64,000 nucleotides of DNA from Anaerolinea sp. (lineage in GTDB: Bacteria; Chloroflexota; Anaerolineae; Anaerolineales; Anaerolineaceae): positions 1-64,000 of the forward strand of contig DYEC01000012.1 of the NCBI GenBank assembly GCA_020725865.1. The letters run 5' to 3'. Below, in pieces: positions 7,988 to 18,013 of this stretch. The position numbers and the translations under genes are program-made. Numbering within the stretch: position 1 is the stretch's first letter; every line of letters starts with the position of its first letter. The notes below the pieces were generated by a model. The model was not told where the DNA came from and did no database searches. It was given only the letters and a program-made list of their open reading frames with translations.

Positions 7988-10390
7988 ATGAAAAAGTTTT
8001 TGATCGCTTCCATGTCGAGTATATTGTTGCTTTTATTTGTTTTTACACCGGTGTTTGCGGATGGCATTATTATCCCTGATCCACCTATCTGTCCACCAGA
8101 AGGATGCTCCCCGATTATTCCCAGACCTTTGTCACAGGTTTCAATTAAATACCATCATGTGAAGGTTCAGATTGACCGTCAGATAGCAACTACAAATGTA
8201 GATCAGGTTTTTTATAATCCGAATGAGTACTCTGTTGAGGGAATGTATGTCTTCCCGTTGCCGGCTGATGCAGTTGTGAGTAAATTTATGCTTTGGGTGG
8301 ATGGTGAACCTATAACCGGCAAAGTGCTAGATGCCAGCGAAGCGCGTGAGTATTATGAGCGGGTCGTGCAACAGTCACGAGATCCAGCCTTGCTGGAATA
8401 TATTGGACGAGGCGCAGTACAGGCACGGATTTTCCCGATTCCTCCAAGGGGTGAACGGCGCATTGCATTGGAATATCAACAAGTGCTCACTGCTGAAAAC
8501 GGTCTGGTTCGATATATTTACCCGCTGAACACAGAAAAATTTTCTGCTATGCCATTGGAAAGCGTAACCATCAGTGTCGAAATTAAAAGCGATTTGCCCG
8601 TACGAGCAGTTTATTCTTCCAGCCATACTGTGTCAATTGACAGGGAAAGTGACAATTTGGTCAGGGCAAGTTATGAAGCCAATCAGGTTCGTCCGGACAC
8701 TGATTTTGTTCTTTATTACTCGGTTGGTGAAAACGAAGCGTTCCACCTTTTTTCATTCCGTGATCCGAAAGATGTGACTGATTCGGATGGTTTCTTCATG
8801 ATATTGCTGGCACCATCTACAGACGGCAACAGGCAAGTTGTTGGAAAGGATATCCTGCTTGTCCTGGATCGCTCAGGCAGCATGGAGGGTGAGAAATTTA
8901 GTCAGGCAAAAACCGCGTTGCGTTATATCTTAAGCCACCTGAATGAGGAGGACCGTTTTTATCTTCTGGCTTTCAGTTCTGGGGTTGAGGCTTATTCTAA
9001 AGGATTGCGCCCAGCAAGCGAGTCCAAACAGGCAATTTCTTGGGTGGACCGTTTGAGTGCTAGTGGTTCAACTGATATTAATCGTGCCTTGCTGGAAACG
9101 CTTTCTGTCGTTAATCCCGAGCGTCCTGCTTATCTGATCTTCCTGACAGATGGTTTGCCGACCGAAGGCGTCACGGATAGTGAGAAGATCATCGCCAATG
9201 TTGCCAGATCAATTCCTGAAAATGTACGCTTGTTTACATTTGGGGTGGGATACGATGTAGACACGTTTCTCTTGGATACATTGGCGCAAGAGAATCATGG
9301 TTTGAGCACTTATGTAAAACCTGAAGAGGCAATGGATGAAATTCTGTCGGGTTTTTATGGCCGAATCAGCGATCCTGTTTTGACTGATCTGGACATTAAT
9401 TTTGGTAATCTTTCCACCTATGATGTTTATCCAATGCCGTTGCCTGATTTGTTTGCCGGAAGTCAGGTAGTTATTGTCGGGCGGTACAGATCAGGAGGAG
9501 TCACAGATATTTCTGTGAAGGGTATGGTAAATGGCGAACTGAGATTATTCCGCTATGCTGGACAAGCGTTTGCTACCGATAGTAGAGGAATAGGAGAGGC
9601 TATGACAATGCTACCTCGATTGTGGGCGACGCGTAAAATCGGATATTTGTTGAGAAAAATTCGTTTGGATGGACCTGATAAAGAAACAATAGACCAGATT
9701 ATCAAGTTGAGCATTCGTTATGGGATTATCACACCATACACTTCTTATCTGGTCACTGAGCCTAAGCCTTTGGGCGCCGAGATGCAAGACCAGATTTCGC
9801 GCCAGACCTATGAACAGTTGCAGATGATGCCCTCTGCATCACCGTCTGGACAGGCTGCGGTTGAGAAAGCAGCAGAACAGGGGACTATGACACAGGCTGA
9901 GGTCCCGCTACCTGTACCAGAGCAGGCCGGCCAAATGGTGCGTACCATTGGTTCAAAAACTTTTGTCTATCAGAACGGCATCTGGGTGGATACCGGTTAT
10001 GATCCACAAATCATGAAGCCGCGCCCGATCCCGTTTCTCTCAACTGACTACTTTGCTTTTGCCCAGTCTCGCTCTGAGGTGGCGGCAGCTTTATCGCTTG
10101 GTGAACGGGTGATTGTAGTGATAGATGGAGTCGCATATCAAATCATCGAACCGGATGCTCAGGTGGAAAAGGTAGAATTGCCGGAAGCGATTCAACAAAC
10201 TACCGTTCCATCTGTTGTTCAGGAGGTACAACAGTCAGCGGTACCATCCTTAACAATTGTGCCTACGGGATCTCCACAAGGCGCCAGCGATGGAAGCTCT
10301 GGATCATCTAGTGTTCCCGTTTTGTGCATGGGGAGCATTTTGTCCATTGGGATGGTTGTTCTGACTGTGTGCGTTCGTGTGAAATGCTAA
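7988..10390 (+). CDS. VIT and von Willebrand factor A domain protein, exported
   Basis: An 800-aa surface protein. It has a Sec signal peptide (cleavage likely after VFA, about residue 28), then a VIT domain (about 45-170, with the LPADAVVSKF and YEYxxERR-type region typical of inter-alpha-trypsin inhibitor heavy chains). A vWA domain (about 290-460) follows, with an intact MIDAS motif DRSGS and a downstream DGLPTEG. A low-complexity region and a C-terminal hydrophobic helix ending in basic residues anchor it to the membrane. GGAGG at 7978-7982 precedes ATG 7988. It probably binds protein ligands through a metal ion. Its position between cydDC and cydAB is not explained by any known role. Confidence 0.9.
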   Translation: MKKFLIASMSSILLLLFVFTPVFADGIIIPDPPICPPEGCSPIIPRPLSQVSIKYHHVKVQIDRQIATTNVDQVFYNPNEYSVEGMYVFPLPADAVVSKFMLWVDGEPITGKVLDASEAREYYERVVQQSRDPALLEYIGRGAVQARIFPIPPRGERRIALEYQQVLTAENGLVRYIYPLNTEKFSAMPLESVTISVEIKSDLPVRAVYSSSHTVSIDRESDNLVRASYEANQVRPDTDFVLYYSVGENEAFHLFSFRDPKDVTDSDGFFMILLAPSTDGNRQVVGKDILLVLDRSGSMEGEKFSQAKTALRYILSHLNEEDRFYLLAFSSGVEAYSKGLRPASESKQAISWVDRLSASGSTDINRALLETLSVVNPERPAYLIFLTDGLPTEGVTDSEKIIANVARSIPENVRLFTFGVGYDVDTFLLDTLAQENHGLSTYVKPEEAMDEILSGFYGRISDPVLTDLDINFGNLSTYDVYPMPLPDLFAGSQVVIVGRYRSGGVTDISVKGMVNGELRLFRYAGQAFATDSRGIGEAMTMLPRLWATRKIGYLLRKIRLDGPDKETIDQIIKLSIRYGIITPYTSYLVTEPKPLGAEMQDQISRQTYEQLQMMPSASPSGQAAVEKAAEQGTMTQAEVPLPVPEQAGQMVRTIGSKTFVYQNGIWVDTGYDPQIMKPRPIPFLSTDYFAFAQSRSEVAAALSLGERVIVVIDGVAYQIIEPDAQVEKVELPEAIQQTTVPSVVQEVQQSAVPSLTIVPTGSPQGASDGSSGSSSVPVLCMGSILSIGMVVLTVCVRVKC

Positions 10391-10433
10391 TTGGCTTAAC
10401 CCAAGAGAACATTTTCTACCCGGAAGGAGTTTA

Positions 10434-11285
10434 TTATGGAAATTGGATAGTGATGAGACGAGGATTGTCACTCAAGTCGTGGATACAGTGGATTGTAGCT
10501 TTCGGAAGCAAGGATGAAGCCAAAGCGAGCGAACTTTCTTTCTGAGAACTTTCAATTTCAAGCAGAATCAACCCTCCGGGTTTAATCCATAGCTGAATGC
10601 TTTGAAGCAACCGGCGAATGAGTTGCAAACCATCCTCGCCGCCATCCAATGCAAGGATGGGTTCATGTTTTGCCACCGGCAGGTTAAGCAGCGTCTGGGT
10701 TGGGATATAGGGCAGGTTGGCACAAATCAAATCAAAAGTGCAGTGCAGAGATGAGAGTAAGTCGGTTTGAACCAGATGGACATGGCTTTCGACATGATGG
10801 AGGGAGACATTTTGCTTTGCTAGTTGCAATGCTGGAAACGAAATATCAGAGGCAATAACGGATAATTCTGGCGTGTGATATGCCAACGTGATACCGATGC
10901 AGCCACTGCCACAGCCAACGTCAGCCACTTTTCTGCGTTTAGGATTCAGCTGAAGCCATCTTAAGGCAGTCTCTACCATTAACTCGGTTTCGGGTCTGGG
11001 AATAAGCACCGCAGGCGAAATAAAAAACCTTAGACCAAAGAATTCCCATTGAGCTAGCAAGTAAGGCAAAGGCTCCCTGTTAATCAAGCGGTTTAGGAGC
11101 TGGTCAAGATGGGCAAAAAGCGATGGGGGTATTTGTTCTTCCGGGTGTGCCAGTATCCAGGTACGCGGTTTTTTTAAGACATGCGATAGAAGCACCTGAG
11201 CTTCAAGGGCTGGTGTCTCGCAGACACCGTGGAGCCGCTCTTTTGCCATCTGTAACCATGAGCCAATTTCATTCTCGGGTCTCAT
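10434..11285 (-). CDS. prmC: Release factor glutamine N5-methyltransferase
   Basis: A 283-aa SAM-dependent methyltransferase that methylates the GGQ glutamine of peptide release factors. The SAM-binding segment reads [11 protein letters not shown], and the catalytic motif normally written NPPY appears as NLPY (in CANLPYIPT). An N-terminal helical domain precedes it, as in the family. The open frame extends to 11360, but ATG 11285 gives the expected start and overlaps the 3' end of prfA by 17 bp. The prfA-prmC order is the classical one: substrate and modifying enzyme in one operon. Confidence 0.93.
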   Translation of the reverse strand: MRPENEIGSWLQMAKERLHGVCETPALEAQVLLSHVLKKPRTWILAHPEEQIPPSLFAHLDQLLNRLINREPLPYLLAQWEFFGLRFFISPAVLIPRPETELMVETALRWLQLNPKRRKVADVGCGSGCIGITLAYHTPELSVIASDISFPALQLAKQNVSLHHVESHVHLVQTDLLSSLHCTFDLICANLPYIPTQTLLNLPVAKHEPILALDGGEDGLQLIRRLLQSIQLWIKPGGLILLEIESSQKESSLALASSLLPKATIHCIHDLSDNPRLITIQFP

Positions 11286-12351
11286 CGAATTCGCCGGCTG
11301 CCAGACGCTCTGTCTCATCCTGCAAGGCAAGTTCTTCAATGAACATATCCAGGTCACCATTCATAACGGCGGAGAGGTTGTAAGAAGAAAGGTTAATACG
11401 GTGATCCGTTACGCGCGATTGGGGGTAATTGTAGGTGCGGATTTTTTCAGCGCGCTCACCGCTTCCCACTTGCGATCGTCTGGCATTTTCCAATTCGCGC
11501 TGTCGTTTTTCCATCTCCATTTCGTATAGGCGAGCACGCAGGATGCTCATAGCACGTAAGCGGTTCTGTAGTTGTGAGCGTTCATCCTGACATGCCACAA
11601 CGATGCCAGTGGGAATATGGGTAATGCGCACCGCGGTAGAATTCTTTTGTACATTTTGGCCGCCTGCACCAGCAGAACGGTAGACATCCATTTTGATATC
11701 CGAATCGGGAATATGGATGTCCACATCTTCGACTTCTGCAAGTACTGCAACAGTTGCAGTTGAGGTGTGGATTCGCCCTGAGGATTCTGTTACGGGAATT
11801 CGTTGAACCCGATGTACCCCTGATTCCCACTTTAGTTTTGAATATGCACCTTTTCCGCTGATGGAGAATATAATCTCTTTGAAACCGCCAATGCCGGTTT
11901 CGTTTTGCGAAAGCACTTCAACTTTCCAGCCTTTCTGCTCGGCATAGGCAGTATACATGCGAAATAAATCAGCGGCGAAAAGCGCTGCCTCTTCGCCACC
12001 CGTTCCAGCGCGTATTTCCATGATGACATTCTTGTCATCGCGTGGGTCCTTTGGAAGCAAAAGACTTTTGAGCTGTTTTTCCAGCCTTAAGAGTTGTGGT
12101 TCAAGCTCTTCTAATTCGAGGGAGGCGAGTTGCTTCATCTCAGAATCTTCAGTGTCTTGTAACGAGCGGGCTTCTTCAATACGTGTAAGCGTCGTTCGAT
12201 ACTGCTGAGCAGTCTCAATAATTGGTTCAAGCTCTGCACGTTCTTTTGAGAGTTCTACAACCTTCTGATAGTCAGAAGCATTTTCTTCCAGCAGGTGGTT
12301 GATTTCATTGTATCTTTTCTCAATAGCAGATATTTTTTCTAGCATATGCAT
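11269..12351 (-). CDS. prfA: Peptide chain release factor 1
   Basis: RF1 reads UAA and UAG stop codons. The protein is 360 aa, the usual length. The anticodon-like tripeptide is PVT ([10 protein letters not shown]), matching the RF1 PxT pattern and not the RF2 SPF pattern. The catalytic GGQ is in [14 protein letters not shown] 12351 is chosen because GGAG (12360-12357) lies 5 nt upstream; a second in-frame ATG is at 12345. It is transcribed with prmC and divergently from cydA. Confidence 0.97.
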   Translation of the reverse strand: MHMLEKISAIEKRYNEINHLLEENASDYQKVVELSKERAELEPIIETAQQYRTTLTRIEEARSLQDTEDSEMKQLASLELEELEPQLLRLEKQLKSLLLPKDPRDDKNVIMEIRAGTGGEEAALFAADLFRMYTAYAEQKGWKVEVLSQNETGIGGFKEIIFSISGKGAYSKLKWESGVHRVQRIPVTESSGRIHTSTATVAVLAEVEDVDIHIPDSDIKMDVYRSAGAGGQNVQKNSTAVRITHIPTGIVVACQDERSQLQNRLRAMSILRARLYEMEMEKRQRELENARRSQVGSGERAEKIRTYNYPQSRVTDHRINLSSYNLSAVMNGDLDMFIEELALQDETERLAAGEFDETRE

Positions 12352-12466
12352 CAATTCTCCAAGCAGATAATTATACCAGCTTGATGGGGCTATCTTACCT
12401 AGGGCTGACAGATTTTGATAGGTAGTAAAAGTGGGAAGCGATAACAGAAGTGTTACAATGGACACA

Positions 12467-12496
12467 TTGACTGTTGCTTATAATGATAAAATTATA
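12467..12496 (+). promoter_or_regulatory. possible promoter for cydAB
   Basis: TTGACT at 12467-12472 is followed after 18 bp by ATTATA at 12491-12496, in the 211-bp divergent prfA-cydA spacer. A second AT-rich TATAAT at 12479 has no suitably spaced -35. This is a weak call; no obvious FNR or other regulator box was seen. Confidence 0.3.
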
Positions 12497-12562
12497 TACA
12501 GATATTGGTGTGTGCTTATATGTTCCAGATTGAAGTGTTGTAATAAAGTAGTGGAGGTTTTT

Positions 12563-13942
12563 ATGAATGCTGCGTTATTAGCTCAGTGGCAGTTTGGGGT
12601 TACCTCAGTGTACCATTTCTTTTTTGTACCGTTGACGTTGGGTTTATCGGTATTAGTTGCGATTATGGAAACCATATACGTGCGAACAGGACAGGATGTG
12701 TATAAAAGAATGGCAAAATTTTGGGGGAAGTTATTTGTGATCAATTATGCCATGGGAGTGGTAACCGGCATTGTCATGGAATTTCAATTTGGCATGAATT
12801 GGTCGAACTATTCTCGCTTTGTGGGTGACATATTTGGTGCCCCCCTGGCAATTGAGGCGTTACTGGCATTTTTCCTTGAGTCAACGTTTTTAGGGCTGTG
12901 GATATTTGGCTGGGAAAAGTTGTCAAAGCCGGTTCACGCTTTGACAATCTGGATGGTGGCATTCGGCTCAAATATCTCCGCTTTGTGGATTCTGATTGCG
13001 AATTCATTCATGCAACAACCCGTTGGATATGAGATTGTCGGCGGACGGGCTGTGATGACGGACTTTTTTGCCTTGTTGACTAATCCCAATATTTGGGTGC
13101 AATTTCCTCATACGGTATTTTCTGGGTTTGTTACTGCCGCCTTCTTTGTGATGGGCATCAGCGCCTATCATCTGGTTCGCCGCCATGAAGAAGATCTTTT
13201 TGGAAAGTCATTTCGGATGGCAAATGTTTTTGGCATGATTGCAATTACCTTGGTGATCTTTGTTGGACATAGTCAGGCGCAGCATGTGATTAGGATGCAG
13301 CCTATGAAAATGGCAGCGGCTGAAGCGCTTTGGGAAAGTGAGGACCCGGCCTCACTCTCGTTATTCACGATTGCCGATGAGGAACGGCTTCAGGATGTCT
13401 TTTCCATTCGTGTTCCTCGATTGTTGAGTTTACTGGCTTATAATCGCCTGGAGGGCGAAGTGAAGGGTGTCCGCAATTTACAAGCGGAATATGAAGCAAA
13501 ATATGGACCAGGGCGTTATGTTCCCTCCGTATTTATTACATACTGGTCTTTTCGCATTATGGTGGGGTTGGGATTCTTAATGTTCTTCATATCCGCTTTC
13601 CTTTTATACCGTGTGGTACGAAGACGTCCACTTTTCCAATGGCGTTACGCCGGCTTGTTTCCCTTTGTTATTGCTTTGCCCTACATTTCCAATACAACGG
13701 GCTGGCTCTTAACTGAAATGGGTCGGCAGCCCTGGGTTGTTTTTGGCTTAATGAAAACCGCCGACGCAATTTCTCCTACCGTTTCTGCAGGCATGGTGCT
13801 TACGTCTCTGATCACTTTTACCATCATCTATGGCGTTTTGATGATTGCCGATATTTATCTTTTGGTCAGGTATGCAAAAGCCGGTCCAGAATCCGCCGAG
13901 GCAAGTGCAACCCATTCCGCCAGCGAAGTGGCATATTGGTAA
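12563..13942 (+). CDS. cydA: Cytochrome bd-type quinol oxidase subunit I
   Basis: A 459-aa polytopic membrane protein. It carries the quinol site and hemes of the bd terminal oxidase, which reduces O2 to water without proton pumping. Family signatures visible: the N-terminal heme-ligand region VYHFFFVPLTLG, the GRQPW motif, and FRIMVGLGF, which contains the expected axial methionine. The region between helices 6 and 7 is short, so this is the short Q-loop form. GGAGG (12553-12557) precedes ATG 12563; the open frame upstream to 12431 has no such site. It is followed after 14 bp by cydB. Confidence 0.95.
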   Translation: MNAALLAQWQFGVTSVYHFFFVPLTLGLSVLVAIMETIYVRTGQDVYKRMAKFWGKLFVINYAMGVVTGIVMEFQFGMNWSNYSRFVGDIFGAPLAIEALLAFFLESTFLGLWIFGWEKLSKPVHALTIWMVAFGSNISALWILIANSFMQQPVGYEIVGGRAVMTDFFALLTNPNIWVQFPHTVFSGFVTAAFFVMGISAYHLVRRHEEDLFGKSFRMANVFGMIAITLVIFVGHSQAQHVIRMQPMKMAAAEALWESEDPASLSLFTIADEERLQDVFSIRVPRLLSLLAYNRLEGEVKGVRNLQAEYEAKYGPGRYVPSVFITYWSFRIMVGLGFLMFFISAFLLYRVVRRRPLFQWRYAGLFPFVIALPYISNTTGWLLTEMGRQPWVVFGLMKTADAISPTVSAGMVLTSLITFTIIYGVLMIADIYLLVRYAKAGPESAEASATHSASEVAYW

Positions 13943-13956
13943 AACGGGAGGTCCTG

Positions 13957-14973
13957 ATGGAGCTTAATTCCCTTTGGTTTGCTTTGATCGCTGTTTTGTA
14001 TATTGGATATTTTGTCCTGGAAGGATTCGATTTTGGCGTTGGTATCTTGTTACCATTTTTGGGCAAAAATGATGTCCAAAGGCGCGTGATTATTAACACA
14101 ATTGGTCCGCACTGGGATGGCAACGAGGTATGGTTGATCACCGCTGGTGGTGCGACTTTTGCAGCCTTTCCGCACTGGTATGCGACGCTCTTTAGTGGTT
14201 TTTACTTTCCATTGTTGTTAATACTGGTCGCGCTGATTTTACGCGGCGTTGCATTTGAGTTTCGCAGTAAAGATGAAAATCCCTTGTGGCGCAGTTTCTG
14301 GGATTGGGCGATTTTTGGAGGCAGCTTTGTTCCTGCACTGCTTTGGGGTGTTGCCTTTGCGAATTTCATTCGTGGCGTGCCGATTGACTCCAGCATGAAC
14401 TACGTGGGTGGTTTTTGGAATCTTCTCAATCCTTATGCGTTGCTTGGGGGGGTGGTATCGCTTTTGGGATTTGTTTTGCACGGAGCTATTTTCCTTACTT
14501 TGAAGACAGATAATATCCTTCTTGAGCGCACTCGTCTTGCAGCCAGACGCGTTTGGCCACCCGTTTTAATATTAGTGATTGCTTTTGTGATTTTCACTTA
14601 CTTCCAGACAGATATTTTGTCCAGACCCGGCGTTATACCCGGTTTGATGCCAGTTGTTGCTGTTTTGGCTCTACTGGCTTGTGGTTGGTTTATATATCAA
14701 AAGCGGAATGGTTGGGCGTTCTTTATGAATAGTCTTGCCATCGTATTCTCCGCCTTGACTATTTTTCTGGCATTGTATCCGCGCGTGTTAGTTTCCAGCC
14801 TGAAGCCCGAGTGGAGTCTAACCATAGCGAATAGTGCCTCAGGTCCTGCGACCTTGAAAGTCATGTCCATTGTAGCCTTGATTTTTGTTCCGGTTCTTCT
14901 CGCTTATCAGGGATGGTCTTATTGGGTTTTTCGAAATCGAGTTTCGGAGAAGAAAGAGTCGCTGGAGTACTGA
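13957..14973 (+). CDS. cydB: Cytochrome bd-type quinol oxidase subunit II
   Basis: A 338-aa integral membrane partner of CydA. The N-terminal YFVLEGFDFGVGILLP segment is the CydB hallmark, and about eight to nine hydrophobic helices follow. GGGAGG (13946-13951) lies 5 nt before ATG 13957, just behind the cydA stop. There is no small CydX-like ORF between cydB and the next gene. Confidence 0.95.
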   Translation: MELNSLWFALIAVLYIGYFVLEGFDFGVGILLPFLGKNDVQRRVIINTIGPHWDGNEVWLITAGGATFAAFPHWYATLFSGFYFPLLLILVALILRGVAFEFRSKDENPLWRSFWDWAIFGGSFVPALLWGVAFANFIRGVPIDSSMNYVGGFWNLLNPYALLGGVVSLLGFVLHGAIFLTLKTDNILLERTRLAARRVWPPVLILVIAFVIFTYFQTDILSRPGVIPGLMPVVAVLALLACGWFIYQKRNGWAFFMNSLAIVFSALTIFLALYPRVLVSSLKPEWSLTIANSASGPATLKVMSIVALIFVPVLLAYQGWSYWVFRNRVSEKKESLEY

Positions 14974-15046
14974 GTGAAACCTAGGAGGGATGTTTAAAGT
15001 TGCATTTTCAATACCCCAATCCCATTTTGCATTAGGAGAAGTCACA

Positions 15047-15469
15047 ATGTGCAAATGCTGTGAAAAGAAAGTGATTAAGACGGATCAGGCTCCAAAGGCA
15101 ATTGGGCCTTATTCGGTTGGAGTGCAAGGAGGGCATCTGATATTTACTGCCGGACAGTTAGGATTGGATCCGCTGAGCAATGCAATTGTTGAGGGCGGAA
15201 TAGAAGCCGAGACTCGGCAGGCATTGATCAACATTTCAAATATTCTGAAAGCTGCGGGTTCTGACATGTCACTGGTGGTCAAAACGACGGTGTTTTTACG
15301 TGATATCAATGATTTTGCAAAAATGAATGAAATCTATGCCACTTTCTTTACCGAGAATCCTCCAGCTCGTTCGGCGGTACAGGTGGCTGCCTTGCCCAGA
15401 AACGCTGCAGTTGAAATAGAAGCGGTTGCTATTATTCCTTGTAATTGTAATGCTGATGACTGTCATTAG
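15047..15469 (+). CDS. ridA: RidA-family (YjgF/YER057c/UK114) protein with Cys-rich ends
   Basis: A 140-aa protein. RidA enzymes hydrolyse reactive enamine/imine intermediates from PLP enzymes. The core is intact: IGPYSVGVQ near the start, the substrate-binding arginine in PPARSAV, and VEIEAVA at the end. Unusual are a cysteine-rich N-terminus (Cys 2, 4 and 5) and a cysteine-rich C-terminus (Cys 132, 134, 139, His 140) absent from typical 125-130-aa members. AGGAG (15034-15038) supports ATG 15047 over an upstream in-frame ATG at 14990. Confidence 0.9.
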   Translation: MCKCCEKKVIKTDQAPKAIGPYSVGVQGGHLIFTAGQLGLDPLSNAIVEGGIEAETRQALINISNILKAAGSDMSLVVKTTVFLRDINDFAKMNEIYATFFTENPPARSAVQVAALPRNAAVEIEAVAIIPCNCNADDCH

Positions 15470-15581
15470 TATAATCGCCGGTTGGTACTGGTGTGATGCT
15501 GGATGTAAGTGATTGGGATCACTCCTCCCAACATGCCAAAAGAATAAACTTCTTAACCAGACAAAGGGATACGTTTGATAA

Positions 15582-16583
15582 ATGCCTCTCGTCTCGATCA
15601 TTGTTCCGTGTTACAATGAGCAGGGCACAATTCAGCTTTTACTAGATGCCATCTCTCAGCAAACCTTTCAACAATCGGAAATTGAAGTGATTATCGTGGA
15701 TGGCATGTCCACAGATAGAACGCGGCAAGTAATTGCTGAATATCAGGAGGAGCATCCCAATTTGGTGGTAAGAGTGCTGGATAATCATCAGCGGACGATA
15801 CCCTCTGCTCTGAATCTTGGGTTAGACGCAGCCAGAGGGCAGTATATTATCCGACTGGATGCTCACTCAATACCAGCGCGGGATTATGTTGAGCGCTGCG
15901 TCATGGATTTACAGGCTGGTTTGGGTGACAATGTAGGGGGCATGTGGCTGATTCGACCGGGGGGGAAGGGCTGGATAGCAGCTTCAATTGCCGCCGCGGC
16001 AGCACACCCACTAGGTGTTGGCGATGCCTATTATCGTCATACGCCCAAAACCGGTTCGGTGGATACTGTGCCATTTGGCGCTTTCCGCCGGGATTTGATA
16101 GACAGAATTGGAAAATTCAATGAGAACCTGATCGCAAATGAAGATTACGAATTTAACACTCGCATTCGTAAGGCTGGGGGACAGGTGTGGATGGATGCTC
16201 AAATTCGTTCAATATATTTTGCGCGTGCTACATTGGGCGGATTGGCGCGCCAGTATTGGCGTTATGGCTTTTATAAATTTCACATGTTGCGGCGCTTTCC
16301 GGAGACACTTCGCTGGCGGCAGGCTCTGCCGCCGCTGTTTGTGATGGGATTGTTGTTGGGGTTGGTGTTGTCGCTATTTTGGGGTTTTGTCCGATTCATT
16401 CTGGTGGTCATTTTGGGTGTGTATTTCCTTGTATTGGTGGGGGGCGCTCTACCGGTCACCTTTCGACTACGGGACCTTCGTGCATTGCTTGGGATACCTC
16501 TGGCAATTGCGTGTATGCATCTATGCTGGGGAGCGGGTTTTTTATGGAGCATGATAAGTTCGTTTTGGCGAGATAAACGATAG
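15582..16583 (+). CDS. Family 2 glycosyltransferase, ExoA-like
   Basis: A 333-aa membrane-bound glycosyltransferase. It has a GT-A fold: N-terminal SIIVPCYNE, a DGMSTDRT nucleotide-binding segment, an acidic DAHS metal site (usually DxD/DADS) and an ANEDYEFNTRIR acceptor-side motif near residue 185. Three C-terminal transmembrane helices (about 245-330) follow. It resembles ExoA of succinoglycan synthesis, which adds a sugar to a lipid-linked oligosaccharide. It is the first gene of a five-gene same-strand envelope cluster and is followed after 2 bp by the sugar-phosphate transferase. Confidence 0.88.
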   Translation: MPLVSIIVPCYNEQGTIQLLLDAISQQTFQQSEIEVIIVDGMSTDRTRQVIAEYQEEHPNLVVRVLDNHQRTIPSALNLGLDAARGQYIIRLDAHSIPARDYVERCVMDLQAGLGDNVGGMWLIRPGGKGWIAASIAAAAAHPLGVGDAYYRHTPKTGSVDTVPFGAFRRDLIDRIGKFNENLIANEDYEFNTRIRKAGGQVWMDAQIRSIYFARATLGGLARQYWRYGFYKFHMLRRFPETLRWRQALPPLFVMGLLLGLVLSLFWGFVRFILVVILGVYFLVLVGGALPVTFRLRDLRALLGIPLAIACMHLCWGAGFLWSMISSFWRDKR

Positions 16584-16585
16584 TA

Positions 16586-18013
16586 ATGGATTCTTATCAA
16601 ATTATTCGAAAACCATTTCAACTGCGTTTGCGAACAGGAGAACGACGCCTAATTTTGGTAACAGGGGATTTTATGGCGTCTGTTTTGGCTTTGCTTGTAG
16701 CTTTGTATTTTTGGGCTCAGAAGGATGCATGGCTGGATTTTTCCTTTGACTTTTTACGCGAGCGCCCTGACATCTGGTTTTATTTCCTGCCGTTTGCCTG
16801 GATGTTGTTATTGGTTGAATTGTATGACATCAGGCGTGCCAGCCGGCTATCTGAAACATTGCGTGGGATTGGTATTGCGGTTGCTATTGGACTGGGAGTG
16901 TATTTTTTTGTGTTCTTTCTGTCTCCGCCGAACTCTTTGCCCAGGCGCGGTTTTCTGGTTTTTGTGTTGGCAACTTCTATTCTCACGCTTATGTGGCGCT
17001 TTTTATATATTCGCATTTTTACTGCGCCATTGTTTATGAGGCGGGCTTTGATTGTAGGGGCGGGACGCGCCGGTTCTACTTTAGCAAAAGTGATCAAGGG
17101 GATTTGGCCGCCCCCATTTTTTGTGATTGGGTTGATTGATGATGATCCACAAAAGTTGAACACAGAGATTGAGGGGTTTCCGGTTCTGGGGGGCAGCGAC
17201 CGTTTACTGCAAATCATTGAGGACCAACAAGTCAGCGACCTGATCTTTGCCATATCAGGTGAAATGGGATCAAAAATGTTTGAGGCGCTGGTCACGGCAG
17301 AAGAGCAAGGTATCGAGATCACAACAATGCCAGTTTTATATGAGGATATTCTTGGTCGAGTGCCGGTTTTCTTGCTTCAGTCCGATTGGATATTACGCTC
17401 TTTTGTAGATGAAGCACATACAGGAAGTTTTTATGAAATTACCAAGCGCTTGATGGATATTCTGGGGGGATTGATGATGGGGTTTATTTTGTTGATCCTG
17501 TTACCATTGATCGCACTGGCGATTCTTTTAGATGATGGTTTACCGATTTTTTATACACAGGAGCGAATGGGAAAGTCTGGGAAACCATACAAAATTATTA
17601 AGTTTCGGACGATGCACAAGGATGCGGAAAGTGATGGAATTGCTCGTCCAGCGAAAGAAAACGATGAGCGCGTTACCCGGGTGGGACGCCTGTTAAGAAA
17701 AAGTCACCTGGACGAATTTCCTCAATTTCTCAACGTTTTGCGAGGCGAAATGAGTCTAGTCGGTCCACGCGCAGAAAGACCCGAAATAGTAGAAGAGCTT
17801 CAAGCGCAAATCCCCTTTTATCGAGCCAGATTGCTGGTGCGTCCCGGTGTTACAGGTTGGGCACAGATTAATTTTGGGTATGCTTCAACGGTGGCTGCCA
17901 ATGGGATTAAACTGGAGTATGATTTGTACTATATCAAGCATCGTAACTTGCTGTTGGATTTCACAATACTATTAAGAACAATTGGGGCGGTGGTCGGCTT
18001 TCGAGGTCAATGA
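16586..18013 (+). CDS. Exopolysaccharide polyprenyl glycosylphosphotransferase
   Basis: A 475-aa polyprenol-phosphate sugar-1-phosphate transferase (WbaP/WcaJ type) that loads the first sugar onto undecaprenyl phosphate. It has four N-terminal helices, a CoA-binding-like Rossmann region with VGAGRAG (about 155-165), one more helix, and the C-terminal catalytic domain. That domain shows IIKFRTMHKDAES, KSHLDEFPQFLNVL, SLVGPRAERPE and PGVTGWAQIN. It overlaps the next gene as ATGA at 18010. It should start assembly of the polysaccharide extended by the neighbouring glycosyltransferase. Confidence 0.93.
   Translation: MDSYQIIRKPFQLRLRTGERRLILVTGDFMASVLALLVALYFWAQKDAWLDFSFDFLRERPDIWFYFLPFAWMLLLVELYDIRRASRLSETLRGIGIAVAIGLGVYFFVFFLSPPNSLPRRGFLVFVLATSILTLMWRFLYIRIFTAPLFMRRALIVGAGRAGSTLAKVIKGIWPPPFFVIGLIDDDPQKLNTEIEGFPVLGGSDRLLQIIEDQQVSDLIFAISGEMGSKMFEALVTAEEQGIEITTMPVLYEDILGRVPVFLLQSDWILRSFVDEAHTGSFYEITKRLMDILGGLMMGFILLILLPLIALAILLDDGLPIFYTQERMGKSGKPYKIIKFRTMHKDAESDGIARPAKENDERVTRVGRLLRKSHLDEFPQFLNVLRGEMSLVGPRAERPEIVEELQAQIPFYRARLLVRPGVTGWAQINFGYASTVAANGIKLEYDLYYIKHRNLLLDFTILLRTIGAVVGFRGQ

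Noticed and set aside
12431-12562. N-terminal extension of cydA
   Set aside because: The extension is not cydA-like, and GGAGG sits directly before ATG 12563.
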